DNA from: Woronichinia naegeliana WA131
GTDB taxonomy: Bacteria; Cyanobacteriota; Cyanobacteriia; Cyanobacteriales; Microcystaceae
Direction: 5' to 3'
Length of the DNA stretch: 64,000 nucleotides
NCBI GenBank assembly: GCA_025370055.1
Contig: CP073041.1
Location: 5,798,272-5,862,271, forward strand
Positions within the stretch are counted from its first letter, which is position 1. The number at the start of each line of letters is the position of its first letter. The notes under the pieces are model-generated. The model ran no database searches. It had not been told where the DNA came from and saw nothing but the letters and a program-made list of their open reading frames with translations. This document shows positions 20,666-31,332 of the stretch, piece after piece. The position numbers and the translations under genes were made by a program.

Positions 20666-21168
20666 GGCACACCAATTTTAAGATTTACATTTATTTATTA
20701 TTACTCTTTTCCACAGGTTTAGAACACGACCTCTTAACTTACGCCTTAGACTACTAGTCTGAATCCAGAGCAATTTCAAGACTGTTTTCTGCATTGGGTC
20801 AAAAGTATAGCGGAGGTAAGTGAAGGGGAAGTGATAGCGATTGACGGCAAAACCCTTCGCCACTCCTATGATAATGCCAACGGAAAGGGCGCAATTCAGA
20901 TGGTAAGTGCATGGGCAACAGCAAATCGTCTAGTACTAGGACAGTGCAAGGTGGAAAGCAAATCGAATGAAATCACGGCGATACCCAAACTCCTGAAAAT
21001 GCTAGAGGTCAAAGGTTGTATCGTAACGATTGATGCCATGCAGCAATTCTAAATTTGCGCTGTAGCAAGAGTTTCAGGTTTTAGTTCGCGTAATACGGGG
21101 TAAAATTCAACGGGATTAACAAGTTCATTTTACGGGGTGCGACCTTTAGTTGATAAAAGCTGTTGTAA

Positions 21169-22107
21169 TCAGGGTTCTACAGGGAACCCATATTGATCAA
21201 GTTTTGCCCAAAATTGACTCCATCGTTCCTTGGTCAATACCAAAGCTCGTAGGCTCAAAATAATTCCTGCTCCTTTTTCCTTCCATCGCATCCCTGAACA
21301 ACATAATCGTTGTTTGACCAACGTCTTACAAGCTGCTTCCGTAACACCTGAACCAATCGGATACTTTTTCTCTATGTATTCAGCATAATCCATTTGATGC
21401 TGATGATTCTCGTAATAAGTAATCGCCGCTTGTAGTTTCTCGGTAAGATTCTTAGAATGACTTTTTTCTTCTTTGACTTCTTTCATCAGATTTAGCAGTT
21501 CTCCTGCTTTTCCTTTTTCATGCTTGAGTTCTCGACAATTTTCAGTCAACCATTCTTTTTGTTTTGACACGGTATTCGGATGCAACGCTTCTGCCAAGGC
21601 ACCTAAGTAACCAGAGGCATGATAGAAATCTAATATCTGTTCTTCCGTTTGCTTTTCTAAAAACTTCCAATTTGATTCTGCCCCGTCTGCTATCCCGACC
21701 AATGTTGCCTCTGGATAACGGTTTTTCGCTCGCTCAATTTCTCTTTCTAATCTTTCTAGAAAACTCTTTTTTCCATACTCTGGTGCCGCACCTAGATAGA
21801 TTGTATGTTGACGTTCGCCTTCACTATCGTATAGGGAAACGGTTCCCACCATTGCTTCACGGTAGCCATCCTCACACATCAGCATACAGGTTCCATCTAA
21901 TCCTATTCCCACTGTTGCAATTTGGCTATCCTCCTTGGGCGGGGCATAACTCCACGCTTCTTCTTTTGCCTGTACCACACTTCCTACTGCTTCACTCAAT
22001 CTTTGGATATAGGATAGCGCTACTTTTCTACCATGATTTTCTAATAAATCATTTTTCACCTCTTTGCCTGCCATCCCTGACATTTTTGAGGATACCTGTT
22101 TTGCCAA
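21169..22107 (-). CDS. IS-A ORF2 (copy 5)
   Basis: 312-residue ISKra4-like catalytic ORF. It differs from copy 1 by one residue (ERQHTIYL for ERQPTIYL). All catalytic blocks are intact. Confidence 0.82.
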   Translation of the reverse strand: MAKQVSSKMSGMAGKEVKNDLLENHGRKVALSYIQRLSEAVGSVVQAKEEAWSYAPPKEDSQIATVGIGLDGTCMLMCEDGYREAMVGTVSLYDSEGERQHTIYLGAAPEYGKKSFLERLEREIERAKNRYPEATLVGIADGAESNWKFLEKQTEEQILDFYHASGYLGALAEALHPNTVSKQKEWLTENCRELKHEKGKAGELLNLMKEVKEEKSHSKNLTEKLQAAITYYENHQHQMDYAEYIEKKYPIGSGVTEAACKTLVKQRLCCSGMRWKEKGAGIILSLRALVLTKERWSQFWAKLDQYGFPVEP

Positions 22108-22477
22108 TAATGGCGTTGATGTTATGATTATCCTTGCTTCTCTTTCTAAGGGGCAATACGTTTTTCCTCAAAGGTGAACGCTGATATACATGACGATTCA
22201 CTATAACCTCACCATAAGGTGTTTGATATTCTTTCGGTTGCTCTCCCTTACTCTTCCAGATTTCTTCACCGATTTTTAAGGGTGAACCATCTGTATCTAA
22301 ATATTTCAAGGCTTCTTTGCTGGCGATGCAACCTACTTCGTTTAAGCCTTTTTGAATATTTATTTCTGTATCCAACATTGAACGACTTAGTTCTAATGTT
22401 AGTTCTATTTTTATCTTTGAACCCTCTACATTAATTAGTTTTGCTGTCATCATTGTTTCCTCTTTGTCACTTTTCAT
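22049..22477 (-). CDS. IS-A ORF1 (copy 5)
   Basis: 142 codons with the same translation and overlap as the copy at 2791-3219. Confidence 0.75.
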   Translation of the reverse strand: MKSDKEETMMTAKLINVEGSKIKIELTLELSRSMLDTEINIQKGLNEVGCIASKEALKYLDTDGSPLKIGEEIWKSKGEQPKEYQTPYGEVIVNRHVYQRSPLRKNVLPLRKRSKDNHNINAIIGKTGILKNVRDGRQRGEK

Positions 22478-23548
22478 CTCATGTTAACACTTTTCTTTTC
22501 CTTCATCAACTAAAGGTCGCACCCATTTTACGAGTCTTCAGGCTTTTAGGCGCAATAGTACATACAGGATTGCCCCAAAAACCCCCTTTGAAATGTTCTT
22601 TAAATCCCTAAAAGGCTTGCTGTGTCTAAAACTGAGAATTGCTGGATGCCATGGGAACTCAGACAAAGATTGCCCAACAGATAGTAGGGCGAGGGGGAGA
22701 TTATGTTTTGGCATTGAAAGGCAATCAAGGTAATCTATGTGAGGATGTTGAACAATTATTTGCTCATGCTCAATCGGTTAATTTTGCGGGAATTAAGCAT
22801 GATTTTCATCAAACAATAGACAAGGGACATGGACGGATTGAAATTCGCCGTTGCTGGACGATGGAACAAACAGAATTTTTGCTGGGTGCGGAGAAATGGG
22901 CAAAGTTGACGAGCATCTGTATGATTAAAGCGGAGAGACGATTGAAAGACAAAACAGAGTATGAGACTCGCTACTATATCAGTAGCCTGCGGGAGCATCC
23001 CAAATTTGCAGTAAGTATAAATGCTTAGTTACAAAGAAGGGAAAAGGGGATAATCTAAAAAGTTATAAAAATTGGAGTACAAAAAATGAACGTTGAAGAT
23101 AAGCAAAAATTAGACGACCATCTCAAAGCTATCGCAGAAATCATGGTCAGAAATACGCAAAAAGAAGACTTGAAAAGCTTTGAAAGTATAGAACTAGCGG
23201 TACGAGAGCAAATGTTGACGGTCGTAAGTCCAGCTATTGGCCGTTTTTTTTGTGAAACAGCAACAGGAACAAAAGCAGGAAGAGAAAGAACAGTGGACAG
23301 TATTATCGGAAAAGTAAAAATTACAGAAAAACAGGCGAAAAAGCTAGGGTTAGAAAAAAATAAACAAGTGAGTCCTTATTTAGAAAAATGCTGCTTAAAT
23401 ATTGTAGCCTGTGAGTCATTTGAGAGAGGAGAAAAAACAATCAAGATGACGACGGGAATGTCCATCTCAAAAAGCAGTCAACACCGATTAGCATTAGGGT
23501 ATGAATTTCAAGAAGCTCAAGGTAAAGGGAAAATAGAAAGTCTAAGCA

Positions 23549-25235
23549 GGGCTTGCTGAAAAAAGCTGAAACCTTTACGGAGAAAAATAGTAGGCGAATT
23601 AAGAACCGCTAGAATGCACGAAAATAGGGTAGAATGCCTCAAAACCATTGCATTAAGAAGAGAGAAAGCAGATGTACCGAAAGCAACAGTACTCAATTGA
23701 AACACCAGAAAACTTGAAAAATCTGTTCGGCGGGCAGTTAGACGAAGAAAATCGTTGGATAGAAATGTCAAAAATGATTCTTTGGGAAGAATATGAGGAA
23801 GAATATGCAAAAAACTTCACAGAAAAAAAAGGAGCCCCAGCCAAATCATTTAGAATGGCATTAGGAGCATTAATTATCAAAGAAATTTCAGGAAAAAGTG
23901 ACAGAGAAACAGTAGAACAAATAAAAGAGAACCCTTATTTACAGTACTTTATAGGAATGGAAAGCTATAGTAGCAAAGAAGCATTTAATGCGTCAATGAT
24001 GGTTCATTTTCGTAAAAAAATAGGAATGGAATTAATAAATAAAATTAATAAAGAAATAGAAAAAAAGCGACGGGTGTAGCGTCAGAAAAAAAAGAAAATG
24101 AAGGAAAGTTATTGTTAGATGCGACTTGTACACCAGCAGATATAAAATATCCAACGGATATAGGAATATTGAATGATGCCAGAGAAAAAACAGAAAAAAT
24201 AATAGATAAGCTGTATGAAGAAATAAAAGAGAAAAGGAAAGAAAAGCCGAGGACTTATAGGGAAGTGGCAAGAAAAGAGTACTTAGCCATAGCAAAAAAA
24301 CGTCGTGTGTCAAAAAAAGAAAGAAGAAAAGGAACAAAAAAACAACTAGGATATATAAAAAGAAACTTGTCTGATATAGAAAAAATGATAGAAGAGGGAG
24401 CAAAGTTAGAAAAACTAACGAAAAAAGAGCAAGAAGAGCTTGTAACGATAGGAAAAGTGTATGAGCAACAGTTAGAAATGTATGAAAAAAAGACAAATAA
24501 AGTAGAAAACAGAATTGTGAGTGTAAGCCAACCTCACGTGCGTCCAATAGTGCGTGGAAAAGCGGGAAAAGCAGTAGAGTTTGGAGCTAAAATATCGGCA
24601 AGTAATGTGAATGGCTTTGTCTTCTTAGACAAATTAAGTTGGGATAATTACAACGAATCGGGAGATTTACAAGCGCGAATAGAAGAATATAAAAGGGAAA
24701 CAGGATGTTATCCGGAATCGGTTCATGTGGATAAAATCTATCGAACAAAAGCGAATCGAGCTTATTGTAAAGAAAGGGATATAAGAATGAGTGGTCCCCG
24801 ATTGGGAAGACCGCCGAAAGAGGTGAGCAAAGAAAAAAAGAAAGAGGCACGCTCAGATGAAAGAGTGCGTAATGCCATTGAGGGTAAATTCGGACAGGGA
24901 AAGAGGAAATTTAGTCTTGGTCGAGTGATGGCCAAACTACCTGAGACCTCGGAAACGGTAATTGCGATGAACTTTTTGGTAATGAATCTTTCTACTCTAC
25001 TTCAGAAGACAAAAAGTAAAAAGTTGTAGAGTCGTTTTTCTTGTGAAAAATGGTGTTAATTTTCCTCTCTTTTGTGAGGAGTGATTTGTGTTGACCTTTT
25101 TAGACAGAAAGGAACAATAGATTAAACAAAATCTGTATTTTGATTTGTTTCCATAAGGATAAGTTATCTATGCTTTTTCAGTCCATACTTCCCTAACCCA
25201 CATTTCTTTCGTTTTTTGACTTTTTCAGCAAGCCC
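23549..25235 (+). mobile_element. IS-E copy 4, 1687 bp
   Basis: It is bounded by GGGCTTGCTGAAAAAAGCTG (23549) and TTTTTCAGCAAGCCC (25235), with TAAGCA on both sides. Confidence 0.93.
23672..25029 (+). pseudogene. IS-E transposase, frameshifted by one missing A
   Basis: Codons 1-133 are intact (MYRKQQYSIETPENLKN to KEIEKK), then a run of seven A instead of eight near 24060 gives KRRV and a stop at 24079. The remaining frame, from the DATCTPADIKYPTD block to LLQKTKSKKL (25029), is otherwise intact. The copy at 33052-34409 has the identical deletion. Confidence 0.88.
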
Positions 25236-26066
25236 TAAGCATAGATGGCGGAACAGTAAGAATACGAACGAGCGTAGGCGAAGAAAGTATCTGGAAAAAT
25301 TATAAAGCAGTAAGCTTACATGGTCAGGTATGTGCGGCATTTTTTCAAGCGCAGGAAGAATTAATCGCTTGGACAAATAATCAACCATTAGCGAGAGTAG
25401 TAACTTGCTTAGGAGATGGACATGATGGGATTTGGAATCTGATAGAAAAGATAAGGGATAAAGACGAAAGAAGGGAAGTATTGGATTGGTATCACTTGGT
25501 GGAAAATATCCATAAAGTGAAAGTTTCAAAAAAGGTAAAGAGGCAAATAGAGACGTACTTATGGCAAGGGGAGCAAGATTCAGCAATTAAAGAATTGAAC
25601 GGTTCAAAACAAAAGGAAGCAATTAACTTCATCAATTATATGAAGAAACATGAAAGCAGAATGCCAGATTATGGACTCTATCAAGACTTAGGTATCTGCA
25701 TTGGCTCAGGAAGTGTAGAGTCAAAAATCAAACAAATTGGCAAGAGAATACAAATAGCAGGGGCTTGTTGGAAGTCAGAAAACGTTCCTCAAATATTGAG
25801 ATTACGCTGTGCTTATCTCAATGAAGCTATTGCCTGAGTACTTTTACTCATTGCAAATCTGGGATGCTCCCCGCATTTAGTCCTTTTTCCCTATCATAAG
25901 AACCTCTTTTCGTTTTTCCATCTATCTGTATCAGCTCTATGTCCATTTTCTCCGTTAGACTGCTTATCCAGCTCAGAAAACTTTTTTCTAGTTCTTCTGT
26001 TTCCAACATTCCAAATACTCTTCCAAAGGTATCGTGAGAGGGAATTCCCTTTGGTAACTCTACTTA

Positions 26067-27286
26067 CATCTTGCAGCAGAACAAAAGAACGACTGGCGGA
26101 AAGGGTCAAGAAAGTGGAAAAAGGAGTAGAAGTGAAAAAACAGCAAAACAATGGAAACCATTCTTATACAAGCCCAGACCCTAGTTTATACATTGCTAGG
26201 TTTGATGCCGACCTCCTATCAACGCGATAGTTTGCAGGCAATGTTGGGGCTATTCCTAGAAGCTCAAGGTCATCCTCTACCCCAACATAGTCAAACAAAA
26301 TCACCCTCGGCCTTAAGCCGATTTTTGAATCAGTATGATTGGGGTACTCGCCAAATTATCCGAGCAGTGCGAAAAGCAATTCTCAAAGAACTACTTACCT
26401 ATGCTCCAAGAGGAAGACGACCTTGGTTGCAGGTGATTGTGGACTTAACGACACTGGAGAAATGCGGAAAATTTAAGGCTTTTGAGCATTTAATTCATGT
26501 TCTTCACGGGAAGAGGGGTTTACATCTTTTGGTGATTTATCTGGTGATAGGAGAATTTCGAGTCCCCTGGGGATTTCGAGTTTGGAGAGGTAAAGAAACA
26601 AGAAGTCCCGCTCAACTCGCGGTGCGATTAGTGGATAGCCTACCTAAAGAACTCCTGAGTGCTTTTCGGGTTGTCATTTTAGCCGATACCGCCTTTAGTA
26701 GTGTGCAATTCCTTCAAGCGATGAAAAAACGCCGTCTTGCGGTTATCGTCGGTGTGCGTTGTGACCGTAAATTAGCTGATGGTCGTCAGCTTCGTGATTT
26801 GCTCAAAAAAGGACAACAGGTCACTCTTGATGGATTATCTTTCCCTGTTACTATCTCTTGGTTCTACCTCAAACGTAACGGCAAACTCGAAAAACGCTTC
26901 GTCTTATCGACTCGTCCTCTTAAGTCCAGTACCATTATCTGGTGGGGACGGCGAAGATGGAGTATTGAGGGCTTTTTCAAGACCGTAAAACATCGTTTTG
27001 GTTTACATCGTTTTGGTCAACAAACTCTTCTGGGGGTTTATCGCTGGTTGCTTCTTTCGATGATTAGTTTTCTTCTTGCCCATTGGGTTTATCTTTCTAC
27101 TGACTCCTCTAAACCACCTGATTGGGGTCAAGCTTCTGCTTCTGCTCTTCAGACACTTTTTCCTGATGTTGCTCTTTGTTCCCTTTTTTCTCAAGTCGAG
27201 CGATTACGTCCACTTTTGCAATCTTTTGGACTCCAACTTCAGTTAGTTGCTGTCACAACTTAGAACATGAGTTTTGGTGCAAGATG
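26067..27286 (+). mobile_element. IS4/IS701-like element, intact
   Basis: The ends CATCTTGCAGCAGAAC (26067) and GTTTTGGTGCAAGATG (27286) are imperfect inverted repeats. Exact boundaries and the target duplication (perhaps TA or TAA) are uncertain. Confidence 0.7.
26151..27263 (+). CDS. IS4/IS701-superfamily transposase
   Basis: A 370-residue DDE transposase with a continuous frame. Candidate catalytic residues are Asp98 in VIVDLTTLEK, Asp179 in VILADTAFSS and Glu273 in RWSIEGFFKTVKHRFGL, in the Y/R-E-K style context of IS4-like enzymes. GC content and codon use are higher than in the A-rich IS-E and IS-A genes around it. The host IS is ISAs1. No second copy is seen in this window. Confidence 0.82.
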   Translation: METILIQAQTLVYTLLGLMPTSYQRDSLQAMLGLFLEAQGHPLPQHSQTKSPSALSRFLNQYDWGTRQIIRAVRKAILKELLTYAPRGRRPWLQVIVDLTTLEKCGKFKAFEHLIHVLHGKRGLHLLVIYLVIGEFRVPWGFRVWRGKETRSPAQLAVRLVDSLPKELLSAFRVVILADTAFSSVQFLQAMKKRRLAVIVGVRCDRKLADGRQLRDLLKKGQQVTLDGLSFPVTISWFYLKRNGKLEKRFVLSTRPLKSSTIIWWGRRRWSIEGFFKTVKHRFGLHRFGQQTLLGVYRWLLLSMISFLLAHWVYLSTDSSKPPDWGQASASALQTLFPDVALCSLFSQVERLRPLLQSFGLQLQLVAVTT

Positions 27287-27800
27287 TAAGTCTAGAAACA
27301 TTTCTAGCCATTCTCGTTTGGCTTTGCCATAGGCTTCAATTGCTACGAAGCCATCTGCCCCTGACAATACTGCCAATATTCCTATGGTGACAATTGCTGT
27401 TAAGTTATGGTCTTGCCTTCTCCCTGTTCTCGGTTCTTTTAGGCACTGAAAATGTTTCAGTATGCTTCTTTTGATAATTTTGACTTCTTTTTCTTGTTGT
27501 GGGGTTAGAACTCTTGCGCCGAAGCCTTTTGCCATCTTTGACCTCACTCACTTACTTTTTTTAAATAATAGCCTTTTCTGGTTCTACCAGAGTTGCTAGG
27601 TAAAATTAATAAACAGAAGCAAAACTTAGCTCACATCGTAGCACAAAGTTGTCGAAGTTTCTAAACCCATAACTGCGTCTCTTAATTACCTTTAGCTTAT
27701 TATTTATTCCTTCTACAACCCCTTGAGTTGTTCTATTATCAAAATAAGCCACTATCTCCCCTAACCATCTTCTTATTACCCCACAACTCTTCGGTAAATA

Positions 27801-29488
27801 GGGCTTGCTGAAAAAGTCAAAAAACGAAAGAAATGTGGGTTAGGGAAGTATGGACTGAAAAAGCATAGATAACTTATCCTTATGGAAACAAATCAAAATA
27901 CAGATTTTGTTTAATCTATTGTTCCTTTCTGTCTAAAAAGGTCAACACAAATCACTCCTCACAAAAGAGAGGAAAATTAACACCATTTTTCACAAGAAAA
28001 ACGACTCTACAACTTTTTACTTTTTGTCTTCTGAAGTAGAGTAGAAAGATTCATTACCAAAAAGTTCATCGCAATTACCGTTTCCGAGGTCTCAGGTAGT
28101 TTGGCCATCACTCGACCAAGACTAAATTTCCTCTTTCCCTGTCCGAATTTACCCTCAATGGCATTACGCACTCTTTCATCTGAGCGTGCCTCTTTCTTTT
28201 TTTCTTTGCTCACCTCTTTCGGCGGTCTTCCCAATCGGGGACCACTCATTCTTATATCCCTTTCTTTACAATAAGCTCGATTCGCTTTTGTTCGATAGAT
28301 TTTATCCACATGAACCGATTCCGGATAACATCCTGTTTCCCTTTTATATTCTTCTATTCGCGCTTGTAAATCTCCCGATTCGTTGTAATTATCCCAACTT
28401 AATTTGTCTAAGAAGACAAAGCCATTCACATTACTTGCCGATATTTTAGCTCCAAACTCTACTGCTTTTCCCGCTTTTCCACGCACTATTGGACGCACGT
28501 GAGGTTGGCTTACACTCACAATTCTGTTTTCTACTTTATTTGTCTTTTTTTCATACATTTCTAACTGTTGCTCATACACTTTTCCTATCGTTACAAGCTC
28601 TTCTTGCTCTTTTTTCGTTAGTTTTTCTAACTTTGCTCCCTCTTCTATCATTTTTTCTATATCAGACAAGTTTCTTTTTATATATCCTAGTTGTTTTTTT
28701 GTTCCTTTTCTTCTTTCTTTTTTTGACACACGACGTTTTTTTGCTATGGCTAAGTACTCTTTTCTTGCCACTTCCCTATAAGTCCTCGGCTTTTCTTTCC
28801 TTTTCTCTTTTATTTCTTCATACAGCTTATCTATTATTTTTTCTGTTTTTTCTCTGGCATCATTCAATATTCCTATATCCGTTGGATATTTTATATCTGC
28901 TGGTGTACAAGTCGCATCTAACAATAACTTTCCTTCATTTTCTTTTTTTTCTGACGCTACACCCGTCGCTTTTTTTTCTATTTCTTTATTAATTTTATTT
29001 ATTAATTCCATTCCTATTTTTTTACGAAAATGAACCATCATTGACGCATTAAATGCTTCTTTGCTACTATAGCTTTCCATTCCTATAAAGTACTGTAAAT
29101 AAGGGTTCTCTTTTATTTGTTCTACTGTTTCTCTGTCACTTTTTCCTGAAATTTCTTTGATAATTAATGCTCCTAATGCCATTCTAAATGATTTGGCTGG
29201 GGCTCCTTTTTTTTCTGTGAAGTTTTTTGCATATTCTTCCTCATATTCTTCCCAAAGAATCATTTTTGACATTTCTATCCAACGATTTTCTTCGTCTAAC
29301 TGCCCGCCGAACAGATTTTTCAAGTTTTCTGGTGTTTCAATTGAGTACTGTTGCTTTCGGTACATCTGCTTTCTCTCTTCTTAATGCAATGGTTTTGAGG
29401 CATTCTACCCTATTTTCGTGCATTCTAGCGGTTCTTAATTCGCCTACTATTTTTCTCCGTAAAGGTTTCAGCTTTTTTCAGCAAGCCC
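27801..29488 (-). mobile_element. IS-E copy 5, complete reference copy (1688 bp)
   Basis: Ends at 27801 and 29488; TAAATA at 27795-27800 and 29489-29494. This is the only main-lineage copy in the window with an unbroken transposase. Confidence 0.94.
28007..29365 (-). CDS. IS-E transposase (IS5/IS1182-like), full length
   Basis: A 452-residue DDE transposase. It has an N-terminal DUF772-like domain (1-130), first Asp in LLLDATCTPADIKYPTD (~151), a Lys/Glu-rich coiled-coil insert (~175-280) ending NRIVSVSQPHVRPIVRGK, second Asp in ESVHVDKIYRTKANRAYC (~372), and Glu in NAIEGKFGQGKRKFSLGR (~411). The length and the PTD..NEAREKTE-type spacing fit IS5/IS1182-type enzymes; the subfamily is not certain. 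It is probably the trans-acting source for the frameshifted copies. An ATG preceded by AGAGAGAAAGC is used. Confidence 0.88.
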   Translation of the reverse strand: MYRKQQYSIETPENLKNLFGGQLDEENRWIEMSKMILWEEYEEEYAKNFTEKKGAPAKSFRMALGALIIKEISGKSDRETVEQIKENPYLQYFIGMESYSSKEAFNASMMVHFRKKIGMELINKINKEIEKKATGVASEKKENEGKLLLDATCTPADIKYPTDIGILNDAREKTEKIIDKLYEEIKEKRKEKPRTYREVARKEYLAIAKKRRVSKKERRKGTKKQLGYIKRNLSDIEKMIEEGAKLEKLTKKEQEELVTIGKVYEQQLEMYEKKTNKVENRIVSVSQPHVRPIVRGKAGKAVEFGAKISASNVNGFVFLDKLSWDNYNESGDLQARIEEYKRETGCYPESVHVDKIYRTKANRAYCKERDIRMSGPRLGRPPKEVSKEKKKEARSDERVRNAIEGKFGQGKRKFSLGRVMAKLPETSETVIAMNFLVMNLSTLLQKTKSKKL

Positions 29489-30547
29489 TAAATAGTATAT
29501 CGCTTTTCGCATCCAGTTGGTTATTCTTAATAAACCATCCGCCCAGTTTTCACAGGTGTTAAATATCTGTCTTAGCTTTTCTTTTAGGCGATACGTACTC
29601 CCCAGCTCCTCATAATTTTTGAGGATATCATCCATTTTTTTCACCTCTTCTTCTTCCAAGTCTTCCCGATTTTTCAGTAAGACATATTTGCTATTTTTAA
29701 GTATTTCTAACTGGCTTTTTAATTCCTGTTTCTTCTTTTTGTTTTTTGCTTTTTTGATCCTTAATTCCATTTCTCTTTTCGCACTTCTTCTCGCTTTATC
29801 TAACTCCTCATTAATCTGCTTCATTACATGAAATCTATCCACCACTACCTCCGCTTCTGGCATCATTTCTTCCGCCACTTTTTGATAGGGTCTCCACATA
29901 TCTATGCTTACCTCCTCAATACCTAAAAGCACTTCTTCCCCCCATTCTTTCATGTATTTTATCAATTCTTCCTTGTTTCGCTTTTCTAATATCCCTAACA
30001 GCTCCCCCGTTTCTATATTTACTAATACTGCACAATAATTCTGCTTACCTTTTTCTAACGCTATTTCATCTATCCCTAACTTTTTCAGCCCTACTGGCTT
30101 CCCCTTTTTTAGTTCTTCTCCTTTGTCTTTTAGCATTGTTTGAATTTCTTGCTCACTCACTTCATTATTGAGCGCTGTATTTTTTATGTCACTATTGATG
30201 ACTTCTTTGATAATCTTCTCTACCATTCTATTGGTAAATTTTCTGTTTTTCTTCACATAGCTTAATTCTTCGACAAATTTATGACCGCACTTTTGACATC
30301 TCATTTGACGACGATTAATATTTAAATGAACCATTTTACCCATCATCGGTAAATCTCTAATCAACTGGCTATCATTTCTATTTACTCTACCCGTTTTGCT
30401 TTGACATTTAGGGCATTCTACTATTGGACATTTATTCTCCACTGAAATGACTAGACCGAACTCAGGTATGAATCCAAAATTGATGACTTTTACATCATCT
30501 AAGTCTAAACATTTAGTTAAAAGGCTTAATTCACTATTAGAAGGCAT

Positions 30548-30714
30548 AGGTTAACTTTATTAAAATACAATGATAACTGAAAGGCAATAAAATGCTTTTG
30601 GAGAAAATCCAAAACTTTATATTATGCTTTAAAACCATTTCTGAGAAAGGATTACAGCAATTATAGCATAAACTTCCCATGAACTTTATTGAAGTTTTAT
30701 AATCTAGTTTTACC
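30548..30714. other. ISL3 right end and intergenic
   Basis: This holds the non-coding right end of the ISL3 element (to about 30660, terminus not resolved) and a short AT-rich stretch before the next gene's stop. No other feature was recognised. Confidence 0.4.
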
Positions 30715-31332
30715 TCATAAGTTCGGTAGAGCCCCTTTTCTTCTCTTAGATGACTGCTTCTTTTTTACACTATATTTCTCTCTTTTTGTCTGTATTTTTT
30801 GTAACAAATAAGATGCGATTACCCTGAGACCAGCACCAGCGAGACCTTTGTGAATATGCTGAGGACTATGTTCAAATAAAACAAAGAGGGGACAAATTTC
30901 CTCGGCTCCCTCACTAAACATATGCTGTTCCTGGGGAGGCATTAACCATTCGTAGTCTTTACCCAAGTAAATCTGGCTTTTGCGCCAACGGATTAATAGA
31001 TCGGAAAGGGTTTCATCCGGCCGGTGAATAAAAACTAAAATCTCGGCTCCGAGCTTAATTTGCCATTCTGGATCACACATCAAAATTGCCAGATCACAGG
31101 GGAGAGATTGGGACTCTGAGTCAGCATTAGAAGGGCCAAAATTATCTTCTGAACTTTTAGAAGAACGAATACGGACAATGGGGAAGGGGATAGGAATAAT
31201 GCTTTGTTCAGGATGGCGCAGACTGGGTAATTTTTCGAGATAAGGTAGATGTTGACGCAATAGTGCGATCGCCCCTTCTCGTCCACAATATTCCGCCAAT
31301 AAGGATTCATAATCTGACTGCTTAACCGACAC
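30715..31332 (-). CDS. Hypothetical cyanobacterial protein, 205 aa
   Basis: I do not recognise the family. The protein has no signal peptide or membrane segment. The middle (DLAILMCDPEWQIKLGAEI, FIHRPDETLSDLLIRWRK) looks globular and the last ~25 residues are Lys/Arg-rich (KREKYSVKKKQSSKRRKG). The gene contains a HIP1-like GCGATCGC at 31265-31272 and has host-like base composition, so it is probably a resident gene. An 80-bp piece of its 3' end recurs at 62559-62638 between IS-X fragments. Confidence 0.7.
   Translation of the reverse strand: MSVKQSDYESLLAEYCGREGAIALLRQHLPYLEKLPSLRHPEQSIIPIPFPIVRIRSSKSSEDNFGPSNADSESQSLPCDLAILMCDPEWQIKLGAEILVFIHRPDETLSDLLIRWRKSQIYLGKDYEWLMPPQEQHMFSEGAEEICPLFVLFEHSPQHIHKGLAGAGLRVIASYLLQKIQTKREKYSVKKKQSSKRRKGALPNL

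Larger units (their letters stand above)
18176..20730 (-). mobile_element. IS1-family element interrupted by IS-E copy 3
   Basis: The left end GGTAGTGTTCTGAATCTG (18176) and right end TTTAGAACACGAC (20730) match the copy at 31513-35757. IS-E copy 3 is inside it, flanked by TACTTA. Confidence 0.85.
21135..22524 (-). mobile_element. IS-A copy 5, 1390 bp
   Basis: ATTTTACG is duplicated at 21127-21134 and 22525-22532. Its outer end by ORF1 reads GGTCGCACCC where most copies have GGTCACACCC. Confidence 0.93.
21041..22644. mobile_element. ~206-bp CAGCAATTC-type MITE carrying IS-A copy 5
   Basis: The ends CAGCAATTCTAAA (21041) and GAGAATTGCTG (22644) are inverted. The 9-bp duplication GATGCCATG is at 21032-21040 and 22645-22653. 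Without IS-A the element is ~206 bp and has no ORF. The same terminus is found at 55442 and 56921. Confidence 0.82.
20740..22990 (+). pseudogene. ISAs1-family transposase, central fragment
   Basis: Coding starts within the gene (LNPEQFQDCFLHWVKSIAEV) and runs through EVIAIDGKTLRHSYDNANG (first Asp) and CIVTIDAM (second Asp). It is interrupted by a miniature element plus IS-A, then resumes at 22645 with DAMGTQTKIAQQIVGRGGDYVLALKGNQ and ends at 22990 after YYISSLRE, where IS-C begins. Both termini are missing. GATGCCATG is duplicated around the insert. Confidence 0.85.
23086..25837 (+). pseudogene. IS-C ISKra4-like transposase split by IS-E
   Basis: The first ~154 codons (MNVEDKQKLDDHLKAIAEIMV to GKGKIESLS) run in one frame to the IS-E boundary at 23548. 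The rest (SIDGGTVRIRTSVGEESIW, TCLGDGHDGIWNLIEK, VLDWYHLVENIHK, GSGSVESKIKQIGK) runs from 25236 to 25837. TAAGCA is duplicated. The reconstructed enzyme is ~350 residues in one frame, unlike IS-B, which needs a shift at the corresponding T-run. Confidence 0.85.
22991..25872 (+). mobile_element. IS-C (ISKra4-like) interrupted by IS-E copy 4
   Basis: The left end GGGAGCATCCCAAATTTGCA (22991) and right end TGCAAATCTGGGATGCTCCCC (to 25872) are inverted repeats. Its neighbours are two ISAs1 fragments in opposite orientations. The flanks do not join to a single gene, which implies rearrangement at this element. Confidence 0.8.
25873..27535 (-). pseudogene. ISAs1-family transposase, N-terminal part split by an IS4/IS701-like element
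   Basis: The start MAKGFGARVLTPQQEKEVK is at 27535. It continues CLKEPRTGRRQDHNLTAIV to EWLEMFLDL at ~27290. After the insert it resumes as PKGIPSHDTFGRVFGMLET and ELIQIDGKTKRGSYDREKG, ending at 25873 where IS-C begins. The catalytic second half is lost. It is a different ISAs1 subtype from the fragment at 20740-22990. Confidence 0.82.
27606..30547 (-). pseudogene. ISL3-family transposase split by IS-E copy 5
   Basis: The N-terminal ~352 residues (30547 leftward) include zinc-ribbon CPIVECPKCQ and MRCQKCGHKF, KKLGIDEIALEKGKQNY and SIDMWRPYQKVAEEMMPEAEVVVDRFHV (Asp residues; quoted in part), and a Lys/Glu-rich helix. The C-terminal 65 residues (27800-27606) hold TQGVVEGINNKLKVIKRRSYG with the catalytic Glu and end at TAA. 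TAAATA is duplicated at the junction. Removing IS-E restores a ~415-residue enzyme. Confidence 0.87.
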
